A stretch of DNA of 9,865 nucleotides, from contig JALGVQ010000103.1 in assembly GCA_025774615.1 (NCBI GenBank), forward strand, positions 1 to 9,865, given 5' to 3'. This stretch comes from a bacterium. Its GTDB lineage: Bacteria; Blakebacterota; Blakebacteria; Blakebacterales; Blakebacteraceae. The position numbers and the translations under genes were made by a program. Below the pieces are notes generated by a model that saw nothing but the letters and a program-made list of their open reading frames with translations, was not told the DNA's origin and searched no databases. Positions 1 through 7,458 of the stretch are shown piece after piece (positions within the stretch are counted from its first letter, which is position 1; each line of letters begins with the position of its first letter).

Positions 1-977
1 CCGGGATCGACGAACACGATCTCTTCGCGGCTCACACCCACGAACTGCTCCCCGTTCCAGGTGAGTCCCGAGAGCCTTTCTTCGAGTTCGATCTCGCTCA
101 CGATCTCCCCGCTGCGGGGATCGACCTGGCTGATCTTCCCCGAATGGAGTACCCAGAGGCTTCCGTCCTTCCAGGTGACCGCGCTGGCCGCATAGAACTT
201 GTTGACCAGCATCTCCTCGGTGACGATCTCCCTGATGATCCGGCCATTCCTCGGATCGATGACAAAGGTGGGTTTCCCGGCGGTCCAGCCGTACTGCATG
301 CCATAGAGATACCCGCCATCGTTACAGAGCCCCCTGACCGAGGTGGCCGGTTCCCCATCCACTTCCAGTTCGTAACGGTTCCTGATCGCCCCTGTCTCCG
401 GATCGATCCGGTAGAGTGAGCCGAACTGGGCCACCCACAGATCATTACCAAGTATTGTCAGCGCGGCCGGCACCTCTTCAGAGGGGGCGGAAATCGTCCG
501 AACCGTGCCGGTATCGATGATCGAGGCCGGTCTCGGGTCCGGATCATCCCACTCCTGGCCCGAACGGTAGAGTTCATTCCTCCTCAGCGCCTCATCGAGT
601 TCGCCCATAAACGGATCGGGCAGCTTATATCCGCTCCAGCGATAGACCTTCTCCTGCTCGTCCCCGATCACCATCAGACTGGGATGGGCGGTGACATTGA
701 ATCGACTGGTGATCTCCGGGGTGGAATCCCTGAGAACCGTGACCCAGTGGAATTTCCTGCTCATCGCCACGACCGCGGCGTCGGTGTAGGTGGAATCCTC
801 CAGCACCGTACACCAGTGTCACCCGTGGAAGGTGAAGTAGAGCAGCACCGGCTTGCCGTCCCTGACGGACAGTGCCAGCGCGTCCTCGATCGAATCCTCC
901 CACGTGATGCTTCTTGTGCAGGCCGTGGTGATAAGCAGGATCAACAGTGTCGGCAGCACGGGTATGCCTCGACGCAT
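1..977 (-). CDS. Selenocysteine-containing thioredoxin-like lipoprotein with C-terminal beta-propeller (partial, continues past left edge)
   Basis: Seen: reading the minus strand from ATG at 977-975, the frame has one TGA (codon 53) and is otherwise open to the window edge, giving 325 codons. The start has an ideal SD (AGGAGG, 7 bases before ATG). Residues 1-20 (MRRG, then a hydrophobic stretch ending ITTAC) resemble a lipoprotein signal, with Cys20 as lipid anchor; the lipobox is imperfect. Residues about 24-125 form a thioredoxin fold: GKPVLLYFTFHG, then U-H-W-C at 53-56, then a cis-proline loop AHPSLMV with Pro99. This resembles Thioredoxin_7 and the CHWC of DUF255/DsbH-like domains. From about residue 140 there are propeller-like blades with recurring I/V-D-P-x-x-G motifs (YRIDPETGAI, FVIDPRNGRI, SQVDPRSGEI). 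Inferred: a membrane-anchored, periplasm-facing thiol/selenol oxidoreductase of unknown partner. Alternatives are a nonsense mutation or sequencing error, but the TGA sits at the catalytic position and is followed by a SECIS-like hairpin, which argues against both. Confidence 0.85.
783..814 (-). promoter_or_regulatory. Bacterial SECIS-like stem-loop directly downstream of the TGA
   Basis: In the mRNA, four bases after the UGA, GGUGUA (814-809) pairs perfectly with UACACC (788-783). Inside, GG (807-806) pairs with CC (790-789). A 5'-side bulge U-G-C (805-803) then leads to UGGA (802-799) pairing with UCCA (794-791), closed by the loop GGAU (798-795). The apical GG lies 20 bases after the UGA. 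The E. coli fdhF SECIS likewise has a 5'-bulged U and a loop starting with GG, 18 bases after its UGA. An alternative fold of the top (GGUG/CACC with an 11-base loop) is possible. Known role: SelB binds such hairpins to deliver Sec-tRNA. The pairing is seen; the SelB role is inferred. Confidence 0.75.
819..821 (-). other. In-frame TGA, predicted selenocysteine codon (Sec53)
   Basis: This is codon 53 of the minus-strand thioredoxin-like gene, in the context F-H-G-TGA-H-W-C. The TGA replaces the first Cys of the C-x-x-C redox motif, where bacterial selenoproteins of the thioredoxin superfamily carry Sec (UxxC). Other genes in the window use TGA as their terminal stop, so wholesale TGA reassignment does not explain it. 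Reading stops here would leave a 52-residue fragment with no active site, while more than 270 conserved-looking codons continue in the same frame. Confidence 0.85.
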
Positions 978-1183
978 GGTCGATCCTCCTCATCGGTGTC
1001 TCCCGGAAATCCCCCTCCGGAAACAGTTTCGGGGACTATATCACAGGCATCGGGCAGGGGGAACCCGCTCTCTCGGAGGAGAAACCATCTTGCCATCGGA
1101 CCCGGCATCGGCTACGAAAGAAAGCGGAAGCGCATAACAGCTCTTCAACAACCACCCGTTTTGCCGGAGGCGCGCAGGAACGC
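978..1183. other. Divergent intergenic region with promoters for both flanking transcripts presumed
   Basis: These 206 bases separate the minus-strand selenoprotein gene from the plus-strand PLP-enzyme operon. The SD of the minus-strand gene (AGGAGG, 985-990 region) lies at the left end. A TATAGT hexamer on the minus strand (1040-1035) is a reasonable -10 for that gene, but the matching -35 region (TTCCCC, 1063-1058) is poor. I see no convincing promoter for the rightward operon. A plus-strand frame is open through this region, but only by chance; it lacks a ribosome site and the family homology begins at 1184. Confidence 0.35.
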
Positions 1184-2128
1184 ATGAAGAGACCTGATCT
1201 CGAAGATATCCGGGCCGCGCATCGCCGCATCGCACCGTATATCCATCGCACTCCCGTCCTGACGTCGGCAGCCCTGGATGAGATGTGCGAGGCCTCCCTC
1301 TTCTTCAAGTGCGAGAATATGCAGAAAGCAGGCGCCTTCAAGGCCCGCGGGGCCTGTAACGCGGTCTTTTCACTGGATGAGGAGACCGCATCCCGGGGTG
1401 TGGTCACCCACTCATCGGGCAACCATGCCGCCGCTCTCTCCTGGGCGGCCCGGCTGAGAGGCATTCCTGCCCACATCGTGATGCCGTCGAACGCGCCGGC
1501 AGTCAAGCGCGCGGCGGTGGAGAGTTACGGCGGGATCATCACCCTCTGTGAACCGACACTTGCTGCCCGCGAGAGCACGGCCGAGGCCGTGATAGCCAGA
1601 ACCGGCGCCGAACTCATCCATCCCTATGACGATTACCGGATCATCGAAGCGCAGGCCACAGCGGTGATCGAACTCCTCGAGGAGGCGAACGATCTCGACG
1701 TAGTGCTCGGACCCGTTGGAGGCGGAGGGCTGATCGCCGGCACCGCGCTCGCAATTCATCACCTCGACCTGCTCACACAGGTGATCGCCTGTGAACCGGC
1801 CAACGCGGATGATGCCTACCGGTCGTTCCATGAGGGGAAGATCATCCCGAGTATCGATCCCGATACGATAGCAGACGGTCTGAGGACCCAGTTGAGTGAC
1901 AGAACCTTCGATATCATCAGTCACTTCGTCGATGACATCGTGACCGTCAGCGAGGAAGAGATCGTGGCTGCCATGAGGACCGTCTGGGAGAGGATGAAGA
2001 TCATCATAGAGCCCTCCTCCGCTGTCCCGGTGGCGGCCGCGCTATCAGGCGACCTGCCGATAGTGGGGAAACGGGTCGGAATCATTCTGAGTGGTGGGAA
2101 TGTCGATCTGGGCAATCTCCCCTTCTGA
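1184..2128 (+). CDS. Serine racemase / threonine (serine) dehydratase-type PLP enzyme
   Basis: A 314-residue fold-type II PLP enzyme. Seen: the PLP-lysine motif A-F-K-A-R-G (Lys53), the SSGNH loop at 77-81 whose second Ser matches the re-face catalytic Ser of serine racemase, the phosphate-binding VGGGG loop, the E-P-A-N-A-D-D segment matching the metal-binding segment of eukaryotic serine racemase, and a C-terminal ERMKIIIEPSSAVPVAA...LSGGNVD block. From memory it tracks human serine racemase (about 340 residues) through most blocks. Such enzymes interconvert L- and D-Ser and/or eliminate water from Ser or Thr to give pyruvate or 2-oxobutanoate; the balance cannot be read from sequence. There is no C-terminal ACT domain, so it is not the isoleucine-regulated biosynthetic IlvA type. 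The ATG at 1184 was chosen because family homology begins there and AGGA lies 4 bases upstream. It is the first gene of a likely operon with the next two. Confidence 0.9.
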   Translation: MKRPDLEDIRAAHRRIAPYIHRTPVLTSAALDEMCEASLFFKCENMQKAGAFKARGACNAVFSLDEETASRGVVTHSSGNHAAALSWAARLRGIPAHIVMPSNAPAVKRAAVESYGGIITLCEPTLAARESTAEAVIARTGAELIHPYDDYRIIEAQATAVIELLEEANDLDVVLGPVGGGGLIAGTALAIHHLDLLTQVIACEPANADDAYRSFHEGKIIPSIDPDTIADGLRTQLSDRTFDIISHFVDDIVTVSEEEIVAAMRTVWERMKIIIEPSSAVPVAAALSGDLPIVGKRVGIILSGGNVDLGNLPF

Positions 2129-2155
2129 TCCCGCTGACGCTGATCCCGCTGACGC
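2126..2155 (+). repeat. Tandem duplication of 15 bp spanning a stop codon
   Basis: TGATCCCGCTGACGC occurs twice without interruption (2126-2140 and 2141-2155). The first TGA is the stop of the PLP-enzyme gene. The duplication lengthens the spacer to the next gene by 15 bases and changes no protein. Its likely origin is replication slippage. Confidence 0.95.
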
Positions 2156-2191
2156 AGGCGCGACACATCCGACCCGAGGAGGAAGAGTACG

Positions 2192-3289
2192 GTGAGATCC
2201 ACCTGGTTCCAGAAGTACCTGCTCCCCGGATTCGTGTTCCAGTCGGTTGTAATCGGCGGCGGCTACGGAACCGGCCGGGAACTGGTGGAATTCTTTCTCA
2301 CCAACGGCCCTGTTGGGGGGCTTCTCGGTATGATGCTGGTTTCCACGGTGATCTGGAGTGCTGTCTGCGCTGTGACATTCGAGTTCGCGCGCGTCTTCCG
2401 CAGCAATGACTATCGCACCCTTTTCACCCATCTGCTGGGCCGGGGATGGGTTATGTTCGAGATCTGCTACTTCCTGCTCCTGCTGATCATCCTCGGTGTG
2501 ATCGCGGCCACTGCGGGCACGATCCTCGAAGAAACATTCGCACTCAACTATACCCTGGGTGTGATAATCATGATGGCAGCGATCGGCTTCCTGGTATTCA
2601 GGGGCAGCCGAACAATCGAGCGGGTCCTGGCGACCTGGTCCTTCATACTCTATGGGGTCTTCTTCACCCTCTTCATCTGGTGCCTGATCCGGTTCAACAG
2701 CGAGATCGGGATGGCACTGACATCCGGCGGGATCGGCAGAGGCTGGTTCGTCGACGGGGTGCGGTATGCCGCCTACAACCTGGCCGTTATCCCGGCAGTC
2801 TTCTTCTGCGTGCGGCACATGGAAACACGGCGGGAGGCCGTCACCGCCGGTCTCCTTTCCGGTCTCATCGGCATCATTCCCGCGCTCCTTTTCTTCCTGG
2901 CGATGTCCGGGTTCTACCCCGGGATCGTCGATCAGCCTGTCCCGGCCACCTTCATGATCGGTGCGCTCGGATCCCACGGCTTCCTGCTGGTATATCAGTT
3001 CGTCCTGTACGGAACACTGATCGAGACCGGAACCGGCATGATCCATGCCATCAATGAGAGGATCGCTGGTGTATACGCAGAGAGACAGAGAGCCATGCCG
3101 GTATCACTCCGGCCGGCTATCGCTGTGGCCCTCCTCCTCTTTGGAGCGATTCTGGCCAGATTCGGTCTCATAGACCTTATCGCAAGGGGATACGGGACTC
3201 TCAGCTGGCTATTCCTGCTTATCTTCGTCATTCCCATCCTGACACGGGGCATCTGGCTCATCAGGGCGAGAGGGTACACCACAACATGA
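2192..3289 (+). CDS. YkvI-family integral membrane protein (putative amino-acid-type transporter)
   Basis: A 365-residue, strongly hydrophobic protein with about ten membrane segments. The N-terminal signature V-I-G-G-G-Y-G-T-G-R-E-L (residues 20-31) breaks the first helix with glycines, as in the unwound helix of LeuT/APC-fold carriers, and is typical of COG3949 (Bacillus YkvI). A second conserved stretch is L-I-E-T-G-T-G-M-I-H-A-I-N-E near residue 275. The start is GTG at 2192, preceded by GAGGAGG with a 9-base gap. The family has no firm substrate that I can recall. Its position 63 bases after a serine/threonine-type PLP enzyme and 16 bases before a GNAT enzyme points to amino acids or derivatives, as inference. 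A long antisense open frame covers part of this gene and is taken as a composition artefact. Confidence 0.85.
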   Translation: MRSTWFQKYLLPGFVFQSVVIGGGYGTGRELVEFFLTNGPVGGLLGMMLVSTVIWSAVCAVTFEFARVFRSNDYRTLFTHLLGRGWVMFEICYFLLLLIILGVIAATAGTILEETFALNYTLGVIIMMAAIGFLVFRGSRTIERVLATWSFILYGVFFTLFIWCLIRFNSEIGMALTSGGIGRGWFVDGVRYAAYNLAVIPAVFFCVRHMETRREAVTAGLLSGLIGIIPALLFFLAMSGFYPGIVDQPVPATFMIGALGSHGFLLVYQFVLYGTLIETGTGMIHAINERIAGVYAERQRAMPVSLRPAIAVALLLFGAILARFGLIDLIARGYGTLSWLFLLIFVIPILTRGIWLIRARGYTTT

Positions 3290-3305
3290 TGTGGAGGTTT
3301 CACTG

Positions 3306-4172
3306 ATGGTTGATGACAGGACGTGCGTGGAACTCTCAGATGTTGCCTTGCGCCCCCTGAAAACCCATGAGGATTTCGACCAGTGCGTCTCACTGCAGCG
3401 CGAGACGTGGGGTGAGGATTTCACCGAAGTGGTCCCGCCTTCCATCCTGATGATCAGCCAGAAGGTCGGCGGAGTTGCGGTCGGTGCGTTCGATCCCGCT
3501 GAAAGACTCCTCGGGTTCGTCTTCGGTGTGACAGGTATCGATGAAGGGGAGGTGGTACACTGGTCGGACATGCTGGCGGTTCGTCCGGAATGCACCGGTA
3601 TCGGACTCGGGAGGAACCTGAAGGCTTTCCAGCGCGAGCGACTTCTGGAACTGGGCGTGGAGATCGTCAGGTGGAGTTACGATCCCCTGGAGGCTTCGAA
3701 CGCCCATCTGAATATCAACCGTCTCGGAGCCCGTCCGGTCGAGTACATCGAGAACATGTATGGAAATGGCACCGGGAGTATCCGCCACATCGGGATCGGG
3801 ACAGACCGGTTCATGATCCAATGGGATCTGAAAGATCCCCGCGTCGATGACGCGCTGGCGGGCAGGCTGACGGTCAGTCCCGCTCTGATCGTACAGGTCC
3901 CTGTCGTGAATATTGACACAGTGGATGAGACTCCGGGACCGGTGGAGATCGATCTGCCGGCGCTTCCCTCGGTGCGGGTCGAGATCCCCGCGAACATCCA
4001 GGAAATGAAGCTCCAGGATCCTGACCTGGCCGGTCAGTGGCGGCTGACAACCCGCAGGGCTTTCCAGTGGTACCTCGGGAAAGGGTACGCCGTCGATGGC
4101 TTCATCAACGACCCGAATTCCGGTCGCTGTTTCTACTTCCTCTCCAGTATCAGTTCCCGGGAAGATGAGTGA
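3306..4172 (+). CDS. GNAT-family acyltransferase of the COG3375 type
   Basis: 288 residues. The GNAT core occupies about residues 15-180, with acyl-CoA motif A at M-L-A-V-R-P-E-C-T-G-I-G-L-G-R (89-103). It is followed by R-W-S-Y-D-P-L-E-A-S-N-A-H-L-N and R-L-G-A...N-M-Y-G, which I recognise from COG3375. A C-terminal extension (about 190-288, ending R-A-F-Q-W-Y-L-G-K-G-Y-A-V-D-G-F) is also seen in that group. The ATG at 3306 is preferred over GTG at 3291 because GGAGG (3293-3297) lies 8 bases before 3306 and would be inside the longer version. Known: COG3375-like proteins often sit beside N-acylamino acid racemases, and a GNAT enzyme N-succinylates D-amino acids in the D-to-L conversion pathway described in Geobacillus. 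Inferred: it N-acylates an amino acid supplied by its neighbours. The acyl donor and acceptor cannot be told from sequence. Confidence 0.85.
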   Translation: MVDDRTCVELSDVALRPLKTHEDFDQCVSLQRETWGEDFTEVVPPSILMISQKVGGVAVGAFDPAERLLGFVFGVTGIDEGEVVHWSDMLAVRPECTGIGLGRNLKAFQRERLLELGVEIVRWSYDPLEASNAHLNINRLGARPVEYIENMYGNGTGSIRHIGIGTDRFMIQWDLKDPRVDDALAGRLTVSPALIVQVPVVNIDTVDETPGPVEIDLPALPSVRVEIPANIQEMKLQDPDLAGQWRLTTRRAFQWYLGKGYAVDGFINDPNSGRCFYFLSSISSREDE

Positions 4173-4290
4173 TCAGCAGGAGATCATCCGACTGCAGGAA
4201 CAACCGTAAACACCACCCCAGATCACCCCGTCATCCCATCAGAACACCGGGAGTGAAAGAGAGAGATCGGAGCACCGCGAAGGATATACC

Positions 4291-7200
4291 ATGCGCGCCC
4301 GATCGTGCCGGCTCAACTGTCCTGTTTCCGGACATCTGCAGAGGACGTTGCCCCTCACCCTCCTCCTGAGCATCCTCCTCCTGAGTATCTTCCTTCCGCG
4401 ACCAGCTCTGGCGCAGGCAACAACCGGGGTGATCAGGGGGATGATTCACGATACAGAGACGACTGAGCCACTCCAGCAGGTGAACATCCAGCTGTTCCAC
4501 CATGACGGGACGAGTACCGGTATGGGGGCGGCTACTGATGAAGCGGGGCGGTTCGTCATCCTGAATATCCCACCCGGCATCTATACCCTCATGGCCACCA
4601 TGATCGGCTATGCTCCGGTTGAGGTCGATGGTCTGTCTGTGATCACCGGAAGGACCACGAATCTCGATATTTCCCTCGAACCGGTAACGATGGAGACCGG
4701 ATACATTATCACCGTCACAGCCGAGACTGATCACCTGAAGCGAGATGTGACTTCCTCACGGGACTCCTACACATCTTCGCAGATGATGGACATGCCCGCC
4801 TACAGCACTTCCGACATTCTCAATCTTCAGACGAATTTCTTCTTCGAGAACAATTTCACCCACGACATCCCCGGTTATTACGACCGGGGTATCCAGCAGG
4901 TACATGTGCGCGGTGGACGAAATGCCGAAGTCGCTTTCATGCTTGATGGGATGCAGGTCACCAACCTTGTGTTCGGTGGACAGGCTGTTCAGACGAACCC
5001 GAGCGCCCTGCAGGAAATGGTCGTCATGGCGAGCGGCATGAGCGCGGAATTCGGGAATGCGCTCAGTGGTGTGGTGAACTTCGTAACCAGAAGCGGCGGT
5101 CCGGTATACGAAGGGAATGTGGAGATCCTCTCCAGTGAGTTGAGCGGCCGGCAGCCGGATGATGTTCGTGACATGACCCGGGCCAGGGCTTCTCTTGGAG
5201 GCCCGATTCCGAGCATATCGTTCCTCACATTCTTCCTCTCAGGATCAACTGTCACCGAACGCGACTACCTGGTCGAGAAGGATGATGTCGTCTACGACCT
5301 GCATGTGGATCCTGAAGATCCCTCCAGCCGCAAGGATGATATTTCCTACGATCAGATGCCGGATGACTGGACAGAATTCGATTACGCGACACACAATCCA
5401 TACGCCCAACGGGAGACCGTCACCGGGAACAACTGGCGTATATATCCAACCGACATATACGCGGGCTGGCTCGGCTACGGATACAACAACAACCAGGAAT
5501 CACTGGTAAACCTCACCGCCAGAATCACACCGACCATGCGTCTGAAGGCATCGTGGGTCAGAAACCGGTCCGATCGGGTGCCATATACCAACGCCTGGCG
5601 GTACTCGATGTTCTGGGGGATACCGCAGGAGATCCAGGACAACTGCATCTGGGGCACCGAACGCTGGAACGCCGATCCGATGTATGCTGGAGAGGATTTC
5701 TATCTGGGAGACGCGCGCCAGAGTTCCCAGATCATCTCAAGCACAGGCCTGACCGATTTTCCCAACGAAAAGAATATTGTGACCAAGGCTCACGACCGGC
5801 TCGCGCTGGTCTGGACACACCAGCCCTCACAGTCGATCTTCTACACCCTCCGGGCGTCCTACCTTGACTACAACCGCACCATGCGGGTGAAGCGGTGGGT
5901 GAATGAAGATGGCTGGGCGCCCCGGTTCGAACATCGATATGCGGATTCAGGGACGTGGCTCAATACCCACTGGGACCCTGACGATGCGATGACCCAGGTC
6001 ACCCTTGAACCGACACCCTACATATCGAGCGACGATGCGCCTGATGGGAGCCGACGGTACGGGTATTTTCCGATCGGCGGCGCCGGTTACGGGAACGACG
6101 GATCGGATCGCTACTTCTCCAACCAGTTCGACATCACCCGCCAGGTGAAACTGGATGTCACTGCACAGGTGAGTCCCCATCATCTTCTGAAAGCAGGATT
6201 CCAGTACAGGGCGCTCACTATCGATCAATACGACGTGCAGCTGCTCTACCTCTACCCGCCCTACATCAGCCAGTACCGGCGGGGCCCCACAGAGGCAGCA
6301 GTCTACATCCAGGACAAGATCGAATACCCGCACTTCGTTCTGAACCTCGGTCTCCGGTATGATTGGAGTCGATCGGGCAACGTACCCTTCTGGCCTGATC
6401 CATATACTCCGACCTGGCCCGGCGGCTATGGTCCGATCGACATGAATGGTGAACTCTACATCCATCCCCCCGACCATGAGCAGTACTCTGTTCGTCATTC
6501 CGGCAAGAGGCAGGAGATCTCCCCCCGGCTTGGATTTTCCCATCCTCTCTCGGAACGGTCGGTCTTTTATTTCAACTACGGCCACTTCTATCAGATCCCT
6601 GTCTACCGGAACATGTATCTGCAGGGATCCATGGCAGATTCTGTCCCCCTGTTCGGCAATCCAACACTCGAGAGTGAACGATCATCAAAGTATGAAATCG
6701 GCCTGCGCAGTCATCTGGATGAGACACATATGGTCTCCCTCGTTCTCTGGGGGAAGGACACAAGCAATCTTGTTGGAACGCAGTTCGTCCCGGCCTTCTT
6801 CATGGGAGTAAGCAATCCCTATGATTACACCATCTTCGTCAACTATGACTACACCACGGCCCGGGGAGTTGATCTCTCAATCTCCCGCCGACTTCGCGGT
6901 CATTGGAGCGGCCGCGTGAATTATTCATTTCTCCACGCACGTACCAACCGTGACGATCCGTGGTCAGGTTATAGGGGACGTCACGATCTCGACACCACTC
7001 CGAAACGGACCCGGCCGGCAAAATGGGACCAGCCTCACACACTGTCCGCCTCAATGAGCCTGAATCTGCCGGCCGGATCGGGACCGATGATCGTCGGGAT
7101 CAAACCGTTCGAACGCCTCCTGGTGAGTCTTACCTACCGCGGTTCTGCAGGACGGCCATATACACCAACCACGAAGGAGCGGGCCCTCGAACTGAACTCG

Positions 7201-7458
7201 GGTAGACTTCCCTGGACCCATCAGTGCGACATGAGGGTCTACCGTGATCTGCACCTCTTCGGGCTGGATTGCGGTCTGCTCGCCCAGATCAGGAACCTGT
7301 TCGACCGACGGAATGTGCAATCGGTCTTTTCACGGACAGGGCAACCTGATGATCCGGGACCGGGGGCAACCAGTTACAGTGAGAATTACGACCGTTCTCA
7401 CTATTACGGCACACGCCGTGCGATAGATATCGGGATCCAGGTGAGGTTCAACGAGTAG
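4291..7458 (+). CDS. TonB-dependent outer-membrane receptor with N-terminal carboxypeptidase-regulatory-like domain
   Basis: 1055 residues. The signal peptide is residues 1-41 (long basic N-region, then L-T-L-L-L-S-I-L-L-L-S-I, cleavage A-L-A/Q). Residues 46-130 form a CarboxypepD_reg-like beta domain (G-V-I-R-G-M-I-H-D, then T-D-E-A-G-R-F, then I-P-P-G-I-Y-T-L). A TonB-box-like I-I-T-V-T-A follows at 139-144. The plug domain (about 150-275) contains V-H-V-R-G-G-R-N-A-E-V-A-F-M-L-D-G and A-L-S-G-V-V-N-F-V-T-R-S-G-G. The rest is an aromatic-rich beta-barrel ending I-G-I-Q-V-R-F-N-E. The role is energised uptake across the outer membrane; the substrate is unknown and no SusD-like partner lies in the window. 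The start has AAGGA 6 bases before ATG. The 118-base gap from the GNAT gene suggests its own promoter, which I cannot identify. Three TAG stops in tandem end the gene. Confidence 0.95.
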   Translation: MRARSCRLNCPVSGHLQRTLPLTLLLSILLLSIFLPRPALAQATTGVIRGMIHDTETTEPLQQVNIQLFHHDGTSTGMGAATDEAGRFVILNIPPGIYTLMATMIGYAPVEVDGLSVITGRTTNLDISLEPVTMETGYIITVTAETDHLKRDVTSSRDSYTSSQMMDMPAYSTSDILNLQTNFFFENNFTHDIPGYYDRGIQQVHVRGGRNAEVAFMLDGMQVTNLVFGGQAVQTNPSALQEMVVMASGMSAEFGNALSGVVNFVTRSGGPVYEGNVEILSSELSGRQPDDVRDMTRARASLGGPIPSISFLTFFLSGSTVTERDYLVEKDDVVYDLHVDPEDPSSRKDDISYDQMPDDWTEFDYATHNPYAQRETVTGNNWRIYPTDIYAGWLGYGYNNNQESLVNLTARITPTMRLKASWVRNRSDRVPYTNAWRYSMFWGIPQEIQDNCIWGTERWNADPMYAGEDFYLGDARQSSQIISSTGLTDFPNEKNIVTKAHDRLALVWTHQPSQSIFYTLRASYLDYNRTMRVKRWVNEDGWAPRFEHRYADSGTWLNTHWDPDDAMTQVTLEPTPYISSDDAPDGSRRYGYFPIGGAGYGNDGSDRYFSNQFDITRQVKLDVTAQVSPHHLLKAGFQYRALTIDQYDVQLLYLYPPYISQYRRGPTEAAVYIQDKIEYPHFVLNLGLRYDWSRSGNVPFWPDPYTPTWPGGYGPIDMNGELYIHPPDHEQYSVRHSGKRQEISPRLGFSHPLSERSVFYFNYGHFYQIPVYRNMYLQGSMADSVPLFGNPTLESERSSKYEIGLRSHLDETHMVSLVLWGKDTSNLVGTQFVPAFFMGVSNPYDYTIFVNYDYTTARGVDLSISRRLRGHWSGRVNYSFLHARTNRDDPWSGYRGRHDLDTTPKRTRPAKWDQPHTLSASMSLNLPAGSGPMIVGIKPFERLLVSLTYRGSAGRPYTPTTKERALELNSGRLPWTHQCDMRVYRDLHLFGLDCGLLAQIRNLFDRRNVQSVFSRTGQPDDPGPGATSYSENYDRSHYYGTRRAIDIGIQVRFNE
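4360..4389 (+). repeat. Imperfect 15-bp tandem repeat within the receptor signal peptide
   Basis: CTCCTCCTGAGCATC is followed at once by CTCCTCCTGAGTATC, one mismatch in 15. It encodes L-L-L-S-I twice in the hydrophobic core of the signal peptide. The unit length keeps the frame, so slippage here would lengthen or shorten the hydrophobic core by five residues. Confidence 0.85.

Noticed and set aside
819-821. Reading the in-frame TGA as a pseudogene mutation
   Set aside because: The rest of the frame is intact, the SD and signal peptide are preserved, the TGA replaces the catalytic Cys and a SECIS-like hairpin follows. A random nonsense mutation would not predict these together, although only genome data can exclude it.
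625-993. Minus-strand open frame of 122 codons over the start of the selenoprotein gene
   Set aside because: It is a different frame from the real gene, has no SD at its start and gives a His/Arg/Gly-rich product without family features.
947-1183. Possible 79-residue N-terminal extension of the PLP enzyme
   Set aside because: It lacks a ribosome site at 947, has no resemblance to the family and overlaps the start region of the divergent gene. Homology begins at Met 1184.
2045-3046. Long minus-strand open frame of 333 codons across the YkvI-like gene
   Set aside because: It is antisense to a clear membrane protein with an SD and conserved motifs, its product is an acidic, His/Gln-rich low-complexity string with no recognisable motif, and it arises from the codon bias of the sense gene.
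5947-6585. Minus-strand open frame of 212 codons inside the TonB receptor gene
   Set aside because: It is antisense to an intact, well-supported receptor frame, with no ribosome site or motif.
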